Program-made: the position numbers and the translations under genes
Source: CALAED01 sp937891035
Lineage (GTDB): Bacteria > Actinomycetota > Actinomycetes > Streptosporangiales > Streptosporangiaceae
Length of the DNA stretch: 50,500 nucleotides
Direction: 5' to 3'
NCBI GenBank assembly: GCA_035642125.1
Contig: DASQSZ010000359.1
Location: 1-50,500 of the forward strand
In this document: piece by piece, positions 6,634 through 16,271 of the stretch
How the letters are laid out: each line of letters starts with the position of its first letter
How positions within the stretch are numbered: the first letter of the stretch is position 1
Notes under the pieces: generated by a model
What the model was told of the DNA's origin: nothing
Seen by the model: only the letters and a program-made list of their open reading frames with translations
The model's database searches: none

Positions 6634-8811
6634 TCAGGCGGGTCGGTGATAGGTCGCGGCGAGATGGTCTTGCAGGTCGGCGTGGCGGAACTGATAGATC
6701 GGGCCGACCGCGCGGAGCAAGCCGAGGCGGTGACAGTCGTCCAAGAACGGCATCAGCCGACGCGGCAACAGGCGGGCCTGGGCCAGCCGCCAGGTGGCGA
6801 CCAGATACACCGGCCACGCCCGGTGAGCACCGAGCATCAGCCCGGCCCAGGGCCCGAACATCAATGCGCTCGCGAGCCCGAACACCAGCCCGCCCGCAAG
6901 GCCGAAAGCACCCCCGATTGCGACCCCGACGACTGTCGTACGTAGCAGGTTCAACGTCCGATCCGCGCGCCAGCTGCGTAGCGGTGTCGCCGCGTCATGG
7001 ATCTGGGCCGGGGTTTCCGCCCACGTCGCGACTCCGATCCCGATCCCGAGCACGAGCCCGGTCACGAGCCCGCCCAAAAGTCCGAACGGGAATTCACCGG
7101 GGAGCCCTCCGGGCACCAAGAGCAGGAGCCCGATCGAGAGCCCGCCCAAAAGACCCGCCCCGAGCCTGCGCACGCGTTCGACCAAACGCCCGCGAACGCG
7201 CAGGTCGGCATACCCGGGTGCCTCCTGCGTCCAAGACAGCGTGTCGGGCCTGACCACGAAGCCCATCGTGACGGCGCCGCCGACCGCGAACGCGATTCCA
7301 ACGGCAACCCCGGAGGTGAGATCGGACGCGACCCCGACCATGAGCCCGCCAAGCAGGGCGGGGATAAGGCCAAGGACGAGAGCGAGGACGAGGAGAGCGG
7401 TGCGGTTGATCGCGTTGGTGGTGGCGGCCAACCGCCACCAGGCGAAGTCGCGGGTTCCTTGGCCGGGGTCGCCGCGGGTAGTGGCCGGTTGGTCGTTGTG
7501 GTGATGGGCCAGGTAGCCCAGCCAGCGCCGTACCCGGGCGGGGTCGTGGCGGCGGCGGGGCCGGAACAGGTCCGCGGCGGCTTTGCTGGGTGGGCGGATG
7601 GCGATGAGGGCATCGATGATGTGGTCGTACAGGTGGGTCCGCAGCGCGGCGGCGGTCGCAAAGCGGGTGAGCTCGGCGGGGTCGGCGCCGGGTGCGGTGT
7701 AGACCGAGCGCAACAGCCATAGGCCGAGTGGGGTGGCGGCGACCTCGGCCAGGGCCGCGACCGGTTCGGTGGGCTCGGCGGCCGGCGCCTTGCGCAGTTC
7801 GGCGAGGATCTGGTCCCAGACGGGTCCCGGGCCGGGCGGCAGACAGCGGGTGAGGTAGCCGGCGACGGCCGGCGGATCGAGCGGGCGTGGTTCCAGCACG
7901 GCGGCCGAGGTCACCACGTCTCCGGCAGCGGTGACCGCCGCGGCGAACTCGCTGGTACGGCTGGTGAGGATGAGCTGGTCATCGTCGCCCAGCGATCGGT
8001 TGAGCGCGGTGATCACCGTGGCCTGGGCGCGGGGCGGCAGTTCGTCAAGCCCGTCCAGGACGGCCAGGACGTACCCCCGCGCGGTCAACGCGCGGGTGAC
8101 GTCGCCGCCAAGCTTGGGTGAGCGCAACATGGGGTAGTCGCGGGAGAGCCGGTCGGCCAGCCATTCGTGCACCCGGGGAAACTGCTCGGTGTCCCAGTCG
8201 GCGACCGGCAACATGACCGGGACGGGCTCATCTGGGTGCTCGTCGCGGGTGGCCAGCAGGTGCAGCAACAACTGCACCGCCAAAGTGGTCTTCCCCGCAC
8301 CTGGCCCGCCCAAGATCACCAGGCGACGCCGTCGGGTACGGCGAAACCGATCGACCAGCGCCGCGATGTCCGCGCTCGACGCCGTCCACCACAGTCCACC
8401 TTCCGCCGGAGCGGCCGCCTCGATATTGGCCGCGTGGTCCATCACCGCGGCCCGCTCGGGGGTACGCCAGCGCACCGGGATCGGATCCGGGTCATCGAGC
8501 GACCGCAGCGCCGCCTCATGCTTCCATTGCTCGGCCACCACTCCGGCCAGCATGTCCTTGGCCAGGGCCAGCGCTTCGGTGGTAGGGGCGGCCGCCGCCG
8601 GCGCCGAGCGGACGGTCCGCCAGGCCCACCGCACCATCACCGCGGCCGCCGTGCCGACCGCGACCAGCAACGCGGTCAGCTGTGCGGTGTTGGCCGAAGT
8701 CGCTAATCCGTCCTTGTCACGCAGCGGAATCGCGGTCACCACGAGGAGAACCGCCAGGCCGGCCAGGCCCGCCCCGGCCGTGACCCAAGGCCACCGGCTT
8801 CTCCCGCGCAT
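6634..8811 (-). CDS. NACHT-domain STAND NTPase with membrane segments
   Basis: About 725 residues from ATG 8811; a TTG 14 codons upstream (8853) is an alternative start. Two N-terminal helices (residues about 8-30 and 42-62) are followed by the NACHT module with Walker A GGPGAGKTT (168-176), Walker B VLDGLDELPP (251-260) and a sensor-like LILTSRTSEF. The C-terminal third holds Gly-rich hydrophobic segments (LVLALVLGLIPALLGGLMVG, GLAGGLVFGLASALMFG), ending in a short soluble tail. This architecture is common in actinomycetes. Related bacterial NACHT proteins include antiphage defence NTPases, so a membrane-targeted sensor/effector role is possible but unproven. It stands alone on the minus strand. 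Confidence 0.87.
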   Translation of the reverse strand: MRGRSRWPWVTAGAGLAGLAVLLVVTAIPLRDKDGLATSANTAQLTALLVAVGTAAAVMVRWAWRTVRSAPAAAAPTTEALALAKDMLAGVVAEQWKHEAALRSLDDPDPIPVRWRTPERAAVMDHAANIEAAAPAEGGLWWTASSADIAALVDRFRRTRRRRLVILGGPGAGKTTLAVQLLLHLLATRDEHPDEPVPVMLPVADWDTEQFPRVHEWLADRLSRDYPMLRSPKLGGDVTRALTARGYVLAVLDGLDELPPRAQATVITALNRSLGDDDQLILTSRTSEFAAAVTAAGDVVTSAAVLEPRPLDPPAVAGYLTRCLPPGPGPVWDQILAELRKAPAAEPTEPVAALAEVAATPLGLWLLRSVYTAPGADPAELTRFATAAALRTHLYDHIIDALIAIRPPSKAAADLFRPRRRHDPARVRRWLGYLAHHHNDQPATTRGDPGQGTRDFAWWRLAATTNAINRTALLVLALVLGLIPALLGGLMVGVASDLTSGVAVGIAFAVGGAVTMGFVVRPDTLSWTQEAPGYADLRVRGRLVERVRRLGAGLLGGLSIGLLLLVPGGLPGEFPFGLLGGLVTGLVLGIGIGVATWAETPAQIHDAATPLRSWRADRTLNLLRTTVVGVAIGGAFGLAGGLVFGLASALMFGPWAGLMLGAHRAWPVYLVATWRLAQARLLPRRLMPFLDDCHRLGLLRAVGPIYQFRHADLQDHLAATYHRPA

Positions 8812-8939
8812 GCGGCCAATCCTGCCCGTACCCGCCGTACAACGTCGAGTCAACGAGATTCCGGTGGAGAACGTAGTGACGGCGCGACGCAGCGTGCGTA
8901 ACTTCTAGGACTCACCCTTTGAATCAGAGGGAGGCGGCC

Positions 8940-9994
<1,055 letters not shown>

Positions 9995-11221
9995 GTGGAG
10001 CTGGTTGTCTCGTACTGGGAGGGCTGGGACGCGGGGGACCGGCGAGCGACCGGGCGCTTGACGAAAGCCGCCGCGCGCCGGCGGGATGCCGCCGGAGAGC
10101 AATACACGGTGTTGGTGGAGAGCCGAAACGTCCCGCGAATGCTCATCGACGTCGCCTGGAATCATCACTATTGCGCCGTGTGGGAGCTCGACGAGGTGTT
10201 GCGGCGTAAGGCCAAGTACGTGTATCGGCGGCTGGCCGATGACCAGATCTTCCTGACAAAGACGATCGAATGGACCTACGGCGCCGAGAAACAGCCCGAA
10301 TTCCACCCTCATGCCGGTACACGGATGGTCGAGGCCGAGACCGATGGGCGCACGCGGATCGGGGTGGCGCCGGAGGGGGAGGGCGGCAACCTGGGCGAAA
10401 CGATGCAGATGGTGCCTGCCGACGGGCTGTGGCGGCCGGTCCCGGCCTTCGGTGATTGGCGCGAATTGTTCACCGGCAACCTCGAGACGCTGCGTTCGGC
10501 CATCTTGCTCGACAGGCCCGACCCGGTCGCGCCCGGCGCCGCCCTGCCCGTCGAACAGCGGCCATGGCGCCCGCCCCGGCCGCTGCGGCCATCTCGCCCC
10601 GACCTCATGTTCGGGCCCGGCACCGCGTACGACATCCCGCGGTTTGGCCGAGCGACGGTCGAGGTCATCGACGCCGGACGACTGCGCATGCCCACCGGGC
10701 GATTGATCGCCGCCGATCCCGGCTGGCTGCGGAGCCCCATCGACGAGAGCGAGCTTCCCGCCTTTACCGTGCACGTGGCTCCGGGCGAGTATCCGGTATC
10801 GCTATCGGTGGTCCGGTTCGACGACAACCCCCGCCACGTACGGGTCGCCGCGGCCAAGCTGACCGTCCGTACCGAGCCGGCGGCCACGTGGGAGCCCGCG
10901 TTGCGTCCCGGCGAGGATCCGAGGTCGCTGGACGAGGGGCAGTTCTTCGGATTCGGGGTGGACAGCGGTACGGGTTGCTTCGTCGACGCGGCGGCCCTGC
11001 CCGCGATCGGGCACCTGCTCGACGATGTCTACGAAAGTCTCTTCCCCGAGGTCGGCGGCACCCGGAGGGCGGTACTCGAATCAGGGGCCAACGTGATCAG
11101 TTTCTCCAGCGGATGGGGCGACGGCGCCTACCCGACCTGGCTCGGCCGGACCGAAGGCGGACAGGTCGCCTGCTTCATCGCCGACATGCTGGTCCTCGAC
11201 GACGCGACCGTCGCGACCTGA
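9995..11221 (+). CDS. DUF4241 domain protein with extra N-terminal region
   Basis: 408 residues from GTG 9995 behind GGAGG. Residues about 225-405 match DUF4241: RMPTGRLIAADPG, then FTVHVAPGEYPVSLSV, RVAAAKLTVR, FGFGVDSGTGCFVD and a closing strand around CFIADMLVL. The N-terminal 200 residues have no motif I recognise and include a Pro/Arg-rich linker (RPWRPPRPLRPSRP) at about 190-203. DUF4241 proteins occur singly or next to immunity-like genes in actinomycetes; their role is unknown. No signal peptide. Confidence 0.82.
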   Translation: MELVVSYWEGWDAGDRRATGRLTKAAARRRDAAGEQYTVLVESRNVPRMLIDVAWNHHYCAVWELDEVLRRKAKYVYRRLADDQIFLTKTIEWTYGAEKQPEFHPHAGTRMVEAETDGRTRIGVAPEGEGGNLGETMQMVPADGLWRPVPAFGDWRELFTGNLETLRSAILLDRPDPVAPGAALPVEQRPWRPPRPLRPSRPDLMFGPGTAYDIPRFGRATVEVIDAGRLRMPTGRLIAADPGWLRSPIDESELPAFTVHVAPGEYPVSLSVVRFDDNPRHVRVAAAKLTVRTEPAATWEPALRPGEDPRSLDEGQFFGFGVDSGTGCFVDAAALPAIGHLLDDVYESLFPEVGGTRRAVLESGANVISFSSGWGDGAYPTWLGRTEGGQVACFIADMLVLDDATVAT

Positions 11222-11326
11222 ATGTTGGAGAAGCCACGCTGTCCAATCGGCTATGGGCGCTGCGATAATCGGCACCCAAGGTGGACCGCCATATCGTCTA
11301 CGGGACCGCTGGAGGGACCCGTGACC

Positions 11327-12178
11327 ATGCAGGACTTCTCGCCGGACGACGAGCGGTTGGACGACCCGTTCGAGATCGACACGTCGGTGGCGCATCCGGC
11401 CCGCCGGTACAACTACTGGCTGGGCGGCAGCGACAATTTCGCAGCCGACCGGGCATCCGGGGACGCTGGGGAAGCCGCCTTTCCGGCGGTCAGGATCGCC
11501 GCTGTGGAGAACCGCCGGTTTTTGCATCGGGCGGTGACCTTTTTAGTCAAAGATGCGGGGATCCGCCAGTTCCTGGACATCGGCACCGGAATCCCATCGG
11601 CCGGCAACGTGCACGAGGTAGCGCAGGCGATCGCACCGGAGACGCGCGTTGTTTACGCGGACAATGACCCGATCGTATTGGCACACGCCCGGCGGCTGCT
11701 GACGAGTACCCCCGAGGGCGCCACCGCCTATATCCACGCCGATCTGCGCGCGCCCGACCAGATTCTCGAGCATCCGGATCTGCTGAACACCCTCGATCTG
11801 AGCCGGCCCGTCGCGCTGATGCTGATCGCGGTCGCGCATTTCTTGGATGACGCTGACGACCCCCACGCACGCGTACGGACGCTCATCGGTGCGCTCGCGC
11901 CCGGCAGTTGTCTTGCGATGTCGCATGGCACGCACGACTTTTGGCCGGCTGACCTCAGAGCCTCAATGACGGCCTGGATCGAGCGGGAACGCTCCGGCAG
12001 TCGCTATCCCATGCGCGCTCGCGACAAGGCGGAGTTCACGGAGTTCTTCGACGGGTTGGACCCGGTCCCACCCGGGGTCGTGGCGGCATCCGAGTGGCGC
12101 AACGACGACCCGCCGCACGGACACGCCTCCGCCGCCGACGTCGCCTCCTACGCCGCCGTGGCGAGGATCGTCGGCTGA
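11327..12178 (+). CDS. DUF574-type SAM-dependent methyltransferase
   Basis: 283 residues. Family hallmarks are PARRYNYWLGGSDNFAADR near the N-terminus, FLDIGTGIPSAGNVHEVAQ as SAM motif I, VVYADNDPIVLAHAR and the C-terminal PPGVVAASEWR. GGAGGG at 11311-11316 allows either ATG 11327 or GTG 11321 as start; ATG is used. Actinomycetes carry many copies of this family with mostly unknown acceptors. This one has no biosynthetic neighbours, unlike the second DUF574 gene at 28836. Confidence 0.9.
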   Translation: MQDFSPDDERLDDPFEIDTSVAHPARRYNYWLGGSDNFAADRASGDAGEAAFPAVRIAAVENRRFLHRAVTFLVKDAGIRQFLDIGTGIPSAGNVHEVAQAIAPETRVVYADNDPIVLAHARRLLTSTPEGATAYIHADLRAPDQILEHPDLLNTLDLSRPVALMLIAVAHFLDDADDPHARVRTLIGALAPGSCLAMSHGTHDFWPADLRASMTAWIERERSGSRYPMRARDKAEFTEFFDGLDPVPPGVVAASEWRNDDPPHGHASAADVASYAAVARIVG

Positions 12179-12262
12179 AAGAGCACGCGTCCAAACGGCC
12201 CCGTACCTGGTCACGCGACCAGACGGCACAGGACTGTCGGACCGCCATGTGATTCTGAGTTC

Positions 12263-12565
12263 GTGGTAATCGATTTCGATGCCGAGCTGTGGATATGGGA
12301 CGCTCGGCGCGACGACAGTTGGATCTTCGTCAGCCTGCCCACCGAGGCATCCGAGGAGATCCGCGACCTGGCCGGCGGAGTGCGGCGCGGCTTCGGTTCG
12401 CTGCGCGTACGGGTCAAGCTCGGCGGCAGTACGTGGACGACATCGATCTTCCCGGACGCCGCACGTGGCTGCTTTGTACTGCCCCTCAAGCGCGCCGTCC
12501 GCAAGGCCGAAGCCATCGACGCGGGTGACACCGCGACACTATCCGTCGAGCTCATCGACCTTTGA
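12263..12565 (+). CDS. DUF1905 domain protein
   Basis: 100 residues from GTG 12263. The ordered strands DFDAELWIWD, WIFVSLPTEASEEIRDL, RRGFGSLRVRVKLGGSTWTTSIFPD and CFVLPLKRAVRKAEAI match the small DUF1905 beta-barrel fold, with the domain filling the whole protein. No catalytic residues are known for this family. The ribosome binding site is weak. Function unknown. Confidence 0.8.
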   Translation: MVIDFDAELWIWDARRDDSWIFVSLPTEASEEIRDLAGGVRRGFGSLRVRVKLGGSTWTTSIFPDAARGCFVLPLKRAVRKAEAIDAGDTATLSVELIDL

Positions 12566-12739
12566 CCGCCCACAAGAAGCCGGGGCATCAGAGGGTGGCT
12601 GCCGACACCTTGGTACGATCTCTGACCGTTTCGTCGGCTGTGGCCCCGTGGGCCGATTCCGACGGATGTGTCGGAACGGTCGCCACTTCTCCAAATCGGG
12701 AAGTTCGGATCTCCCCGCGGCCACCGAGGAAGGTCTTGG

Positions 12740-14413
12740 ATGAGCGTAAGCGGTGGGTGGGTCCGGTTCGGACGACGACGGCGGGTTCGCCGGGTGGCCA
12801 GGGAGGTCTTCGACTGGCGGAAGCTGCGGCCAGGTCAGGGCGAGGCGATGGAGCAGTTGCTGCAGGGGCACGACGTGCTTGTCGTCATGCCGACGGGCAG
12901 CGGCAAGTCTGCCGTCTACCAGGTGCCGGCTCAGCTGCTCGACGGCCCGACCATCGTGATCTCGCCGTTGATCGCCTTGCAGCGAGATCAAATGCTCTCG
13001 CTCGCTAAGAGGAACGCGGGCGGTGCGGTTGTGGTCAACTCCGCGCAGTCCGCGGGTGCGAGCGAGGATTCCCTGGAGCAGATCCGCGCCGGTAAGGCCG
13101 AGTATGTTTTCTTGTCGCCCGAGCAGCTGGCCAAGCCCGAGATCGTGGATCGGCTGGTCGCGGCGCGGCCCTCATTGATCGCTGTTGATGAGGCACATTG
13201 CGTCTCAGCGTGGGGTCACGATTTCCGGCCTGACTACCTCCAGCTCGGCCGGGTGATCGAACGTCTTGGCCACCCTCCGGTGCTCGCGCTGACCGCTACC
13301 GCCGCGCCTCCCGTGCGCGAGGACATCGTCGCGGCACTCGGTCTGCGTAACGTGCGCCAGGTCATCCGGGGCTTTGATCGACCCAACATCCGCCTGCGGG
13401 TCCGCCGGTTCGCCGACGAACCAGCCAAACGTCGATCGCTCGTCCAGGACGCGGCCGGACGAAGCGGGCTCGGCCTGGTGTACGTGGCGACCCGCCGTGA
13501 CGCTGAGGCCTACGCCAAGGAGCTGAACGCGGCGGGACTGCACGCGGAGGCCTACCACGCGGGGATGAAGGCATCCAAACGCGAGCGGGTGCACACTCTG
13601 TTCTCTGCGGACGACCTCGACGTCGTCGTTGCCACCTCAGCGTTCGGCATGGGAATCGACAAACCCAACGTGCGCTATGTCCTGCACAGTGCACCACCCG
13701 AGGCACCGGATTCCTACTACCAAGAGATCGGTCGGGCCGGCCGCGACGGTGAACCGGCCGACGCCGTCCTGTATTACCGGTCGGAGGATCTGGGCCTGCG
13801 CCGGTTCTTCGCCGCCGGCAAACCGGACGAGGACATGCTGCGCCAACTCGCCACCCTCGTCCGTGCGCACGGCGGCACCGTCAAGGTTCGCTCCGTGCGG
13901 GACGCGCTTGGCATCGGCCCGTCCAAGATGACGAGCCTGGTGAACCTGCTTCAGCACGCCGAAGCGATCGAGGTGAACGACCGGGGAGAGCTGCGCTATG
14001 CCAGGCAAGGCCCGCCACCCGATCAGGCGGTGGCCGACGCCATGGAACAGGATGCGAACCGCCGCCGGATCGACGACTCACGCATTGACATGATGCGCGG
14101 CTATGCGGAGACCACCGGGTGCCGACGCCGCTACCTGCTGGAGTACTTCGGTGAACCCTGCTCTCGAACCTGCGACAACTGCGACAACTGCGTAGCGGGA
14201 ACCATCGAGACCGTAAAGAACGATCATCCTTTCCCGGTCCACTCGGAGGTCGTCCACGCATCCTGGGGCCCTGGAACCGTCATGAGCGTAGATCCCGACC
14301 GAATCACCGTCCTGTTCGACGACACCGGCTACAAGACCCTGTCCCTGGACGCCGTCCAACGCGAGGGACTGCTCACCCTGTCACCGCCGGCCACCAGCAA
14401 GCCCAACCCCTGA
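12740..14413 (+). CDS. recQ: RecQ family ATP-dependent DNA helicase (short form)
   Basis: 557 residues from ATG 12740 behind GAGGAAGG. Helicase motifs are all present: Walker A PTGSGKS (51-57), DEAH box AVDEAHCVSAWGHDFRPDY with the aromatic loop, motif III ALTATAAPPV, and motif VI QEIGRAGRDGEP. The RecQ zinc site is intact: CRRRYLLEYFGEPC, then CDNCDNC. There is no HRDC domain; the short tail after the zinc site (VVHASWGPGTVMSVDPDRIT) resembles the extra domain of other compact actinobacterial RecQ proteins. Acts in 3'-5' unwinding during recombination and repair. Upstream in-frame starts lack a ribosome binding site. Confidence 0.93.
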   Translation: MSVSGGWVRFGRRRRVRRVAREVFDWRKLRPGQGEAMEQLLQGHDVLVVMPTGSGKSAVYQVPAQLLDGPTIVISPLIALQRDQMLSLAKRNAGGAVVVNSAQSAGASEDSLEQIRAGKAEYVFLSPEQLAKPEIVDRLVAARPSLIAVDEAHCVSAWGHDFRPDYLQLGRVIERLGHPPVLALTATAAPPVREDIVAALGLRNVRQVIRGFDRPNIRLRVRRFADEPAKRRSLVQDAAGRSGLGLVYVATRRDAEAYAKELNAAGLHAEAYHAGMKASKRERVHTLFSADDLDVVVATSAFGMGIDKPNVRYVLHSAPPEAPDSYYQEIGRAGRDGEPADAVLYYRSEDLGLRRFFAAGKPDEDMLRQLATLVRAHGGTVKVRSVRDALGIGPSKMTSLVNLLQHAEAIEVNDRGELRYARQGPPPDQAVADAMEQDANRRRIDDSRIDMMRGYAETTGCRRRYLLEYFGEPCSRTCDNCDNCVAGTIETVKNDHPFPVHSEVVHASWGPGTVMSVDPDRITVLFDDTGYKTLSLDAVQREGLLTLSPPATSKPNP

Positions 14414-14623
14414 GCCCATAGCCGGCCAACGAACCAGTCTCATTGGCTCAACCACCCGGATCGCGGAACCGAGACGGCATGAGCTGACGGGATACCACCC
14501 CATGTCGCTATTGGAATGACGAGGTGTCTCGATGGGCGCGACTCCGCGTGGTTGACTAACAACCGTCCGCATTCACCTTGTGGACGACGCTGACGCAGAT
14601 GGTCGACGAAGAGGACTTGGCGT

Positions 14624-14761
14624 ATGGGCAAGCGGGAAGGTCAGAACAGTGACGACCGGACCTCCGGCGACGGCGCAAACTCTGGCAATAGCGGGGGCGG
14701 TACCGGACGGCATGGTTCGGGGGGCACCAACGACAATACGGGGGACGGGCGCCGGAGCTGA
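14624..14761 (+). CDS. Candidate RiPP precursor peptide (imiditide-like)
   Basis: 45 residues from ATG 14624, with GAGG 9 nt upstream. Composition is extreme: Gly, Asn, Asp, Thr and Ser dominate, there are no Cys, no aromatics and almost no hydrophobics, and both ends are basic (MGKR..., ...GRRS). The C-terminal half reads GTGRHGSGGTNDNTGDG, with Asp next to Asn and Gly, the contexts that most readily form aspartimide. Only 16 bp separate it from a long PIMT-like methyltransferase, so the two are probably one transcript. Stand-alone PIMT/precursor pairs of this kind are known as imiditides (first shown, as I recall, in Nonomuraea). No ATP-grasp, LanB/C or protease gene adjoins. Confidence 0.68.
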   Translation: MGKREGQNSDDRTSGDGANSGNSGGGTGRHGSGGTNDNTGDGRRS

Positions 14762-14777
14762 GCGAAGGCGGTAGGGG

Positions 14778-15986
14778 ATGGATTCGGCTGCGGCCGTGGG
14801 GCGGGTCATGGCACTGGTGGAGCTGTTGCGGAGCCAAGGCGACCTACAGGATGCCGCGTGGGAGCGGGCATTGCGCGCGGTGCCACGCGAGCTGTTCGTC
14901 CCCAAGCGCGCGCTGGCCTTGCCTGACATCTCGAACGCCAAGGCGTATCCGATCGATAAGGACGCGCGTCCAGATGAGTGGTGGCAGGCCGTCTACTCCG
15001 ACAGCTCGATCATCACGCAGATCGACGACGGCGACTCCGACCCGGCCACCGGTGTGGACCAGGCGTACACCAGTTCGACGTCCGCGCCCGGCGTGGTCGT
15101 CACTTTCTTGCAGCTGCTCGATCCGAAAGATGGGCATAGCGTCCTTGAGATCGGAACCGGGACCGGATGGAACGCCGCACTACTCGCACAACGGCTCGGC
15201 GCCCACAACGTGGTGACGATCGAAGTCGATCCGCGCGTCGCCGAGTCGGCCCAGGTAAATCTACGCGCACACTTCGCGGATGCCGCCGTTCCGCGAACGG
15301 TGATCGCTGATGGGGCAGACGGTGCGAAGGACTGGGCTCCGTACGATCGTGTGATCGCCACGTGTTCGGTCAACCGCGTTCCGGTCGTCTGGATTGAGCA
15401 GACGAGGCCGGGCGGTCGAATCGTCACCCCGTTCAAACCCGGCTATGGGTACGGCCATCAGCTTGTCTTGGATGTGACCGGCGACGGGATGGCGGTGGGT
15501 CGATTCTCCGGCGCGGCCGGGTACATGATGATGCGGTCGCATCGACCTGAGCCCGGGCGAGTGTCGCGGTTCCTTCACCACGAAGCCGATGCGGAGAAAT
15601 CCACCACCGACCTGGACCCACGCACTGTCGTCGACACCGACCCGGGTGCCGATCTGGCCATCTCCGCGCTGGTACCCGGCGTACGACGCTACCTCGGCCG
15701 GGACGATACGGGTGAGACGGGAGAGGCAACCTTGTGGCTCGTAGAGACCGCACCTGGCGCGAGCACGGACGGCTCGTGGGCGGTGGTGGAGTATGTGCCC
15801 GGCCAGACCGAGTATCAGGTCGAGCAATACGGGGCACGACGGCTGTGGGACGAGGTGTCCAGCGCCTACCTCCAGTGGCTGAGCTGGGGGCGGCCCGACC
15901 GCAGCCGCTTTGGCTACTCCATTACCGTCTCCGGCCAACACTTCTGGCTGGATACCGCCGAAAACTTCATCGGGCGCCCGCAGTGA
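14778..15986 (+). CDS. PIMT-like peptide O-methyltransferase (aspartimide-forming type)
   Basis: 402 residues, about twice the size of housekeeping protein-L-isoaspartate methyltransferase. The N-terminal half is PIMT-like: WERALRAVPRELFVP, then motif I VLEIGTGTGWNAALLAQRLG, VVTIEVDPRVAESA and a motif III-like RPGGRIVTPF. The Pro/Ser substrate loop is rewritten (YTSSTSAPGVVVTFLQLL). Residues about 230-402 form an added C-terminal domain with YDRVIATCSV leading in and WLSWGRPDRSRFGYSI near the end, as in RiPP-associated PIMTs from graspetide, FxLD and imiditide systems. These methylate an Asp side chain so that it cyclises to aspartimide. The likely substrate is the 45-residue peptide just upstream. 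Confidence 0.85.
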   Translation: MDSAAAVGRVMALVELLRSQGDLQDAAWERALRAVPRELFVPKRALALPDISNAKAYPIDKDARPDEWWQAVYSDSSIITQIDDGDSDPATGVDQAYTSSTSAPGVVVTFLQLLDPKDGHSVLEIGTGTGWNAALLAQRLGAHNVVTIEVDPRVAESAQVNLRAHFADAAVPRTVIADGADGAKDWAPYDRVIATCSVNRVPVVWIEQTRPGGRIVTPFKPGYGYGHQLVLDVTGDGMAVGRFSGAAGYMMMRSHRPEPGRVSRFLHHEADAEKSTTDLDPRTVVDTDPGADLAISALVPGVRRYLGRDDTGETGEATLWLVETAPGASTDGSWAVVEYVPGQTEYQVEQYGARRLWDEVSSAYLQWLSWGRPDRSRFGYSITVSGQHFWLDTAENFIGRPQ

Positions 15987-16271
15987 AACACCGCAGCGCT
16001 CCGGTCGGCAAGAGCACCCTGGCCCAGCTGATCATCGCGAACCGCCGGAACTCACCTCCGGGCACATCGTCGCCATTGAGGTCAAGGCTGCCGAAATCGG
16101 CTCGGTGAGTGCTTCCGCGCCGGATACGTCCGTACAAATTCGATGGAGTCTTGCTGGGAGAGCGCCTCTGCCCCGAAGCGGGCCCACGCGACGGCGCACC
16201 GCTCGGTCGTGGCAAGCGGCTTTCCGACAGTCGCCGGGGAATCGTACGACCGCACATGAAGCGGCTCCGCG
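15987..16271. other. Convergent intergenic region
   Basis: 285 bp between the PIMT gene and the minus-strand VOC gene. I see no gene. Its start can be read as a P-loop-like VGKSTLAQLI, but that frame has no start or conserved context and is not called. Confidence 0.4.

Noticed and set aside
14778..15986. Graspetide or FxLD lanthipeptide cluster
   Set aside because: No ATP-grasp ligase, LanB or LanC gene is adjacent, and the peptide has neither Cys nor an FxLD motif.
15990..16040. P-loop-like VGKSTLAQLI after the PIMT gene
   Set aside because: Short, no start codon, no further ATPase motifs. Chance match.
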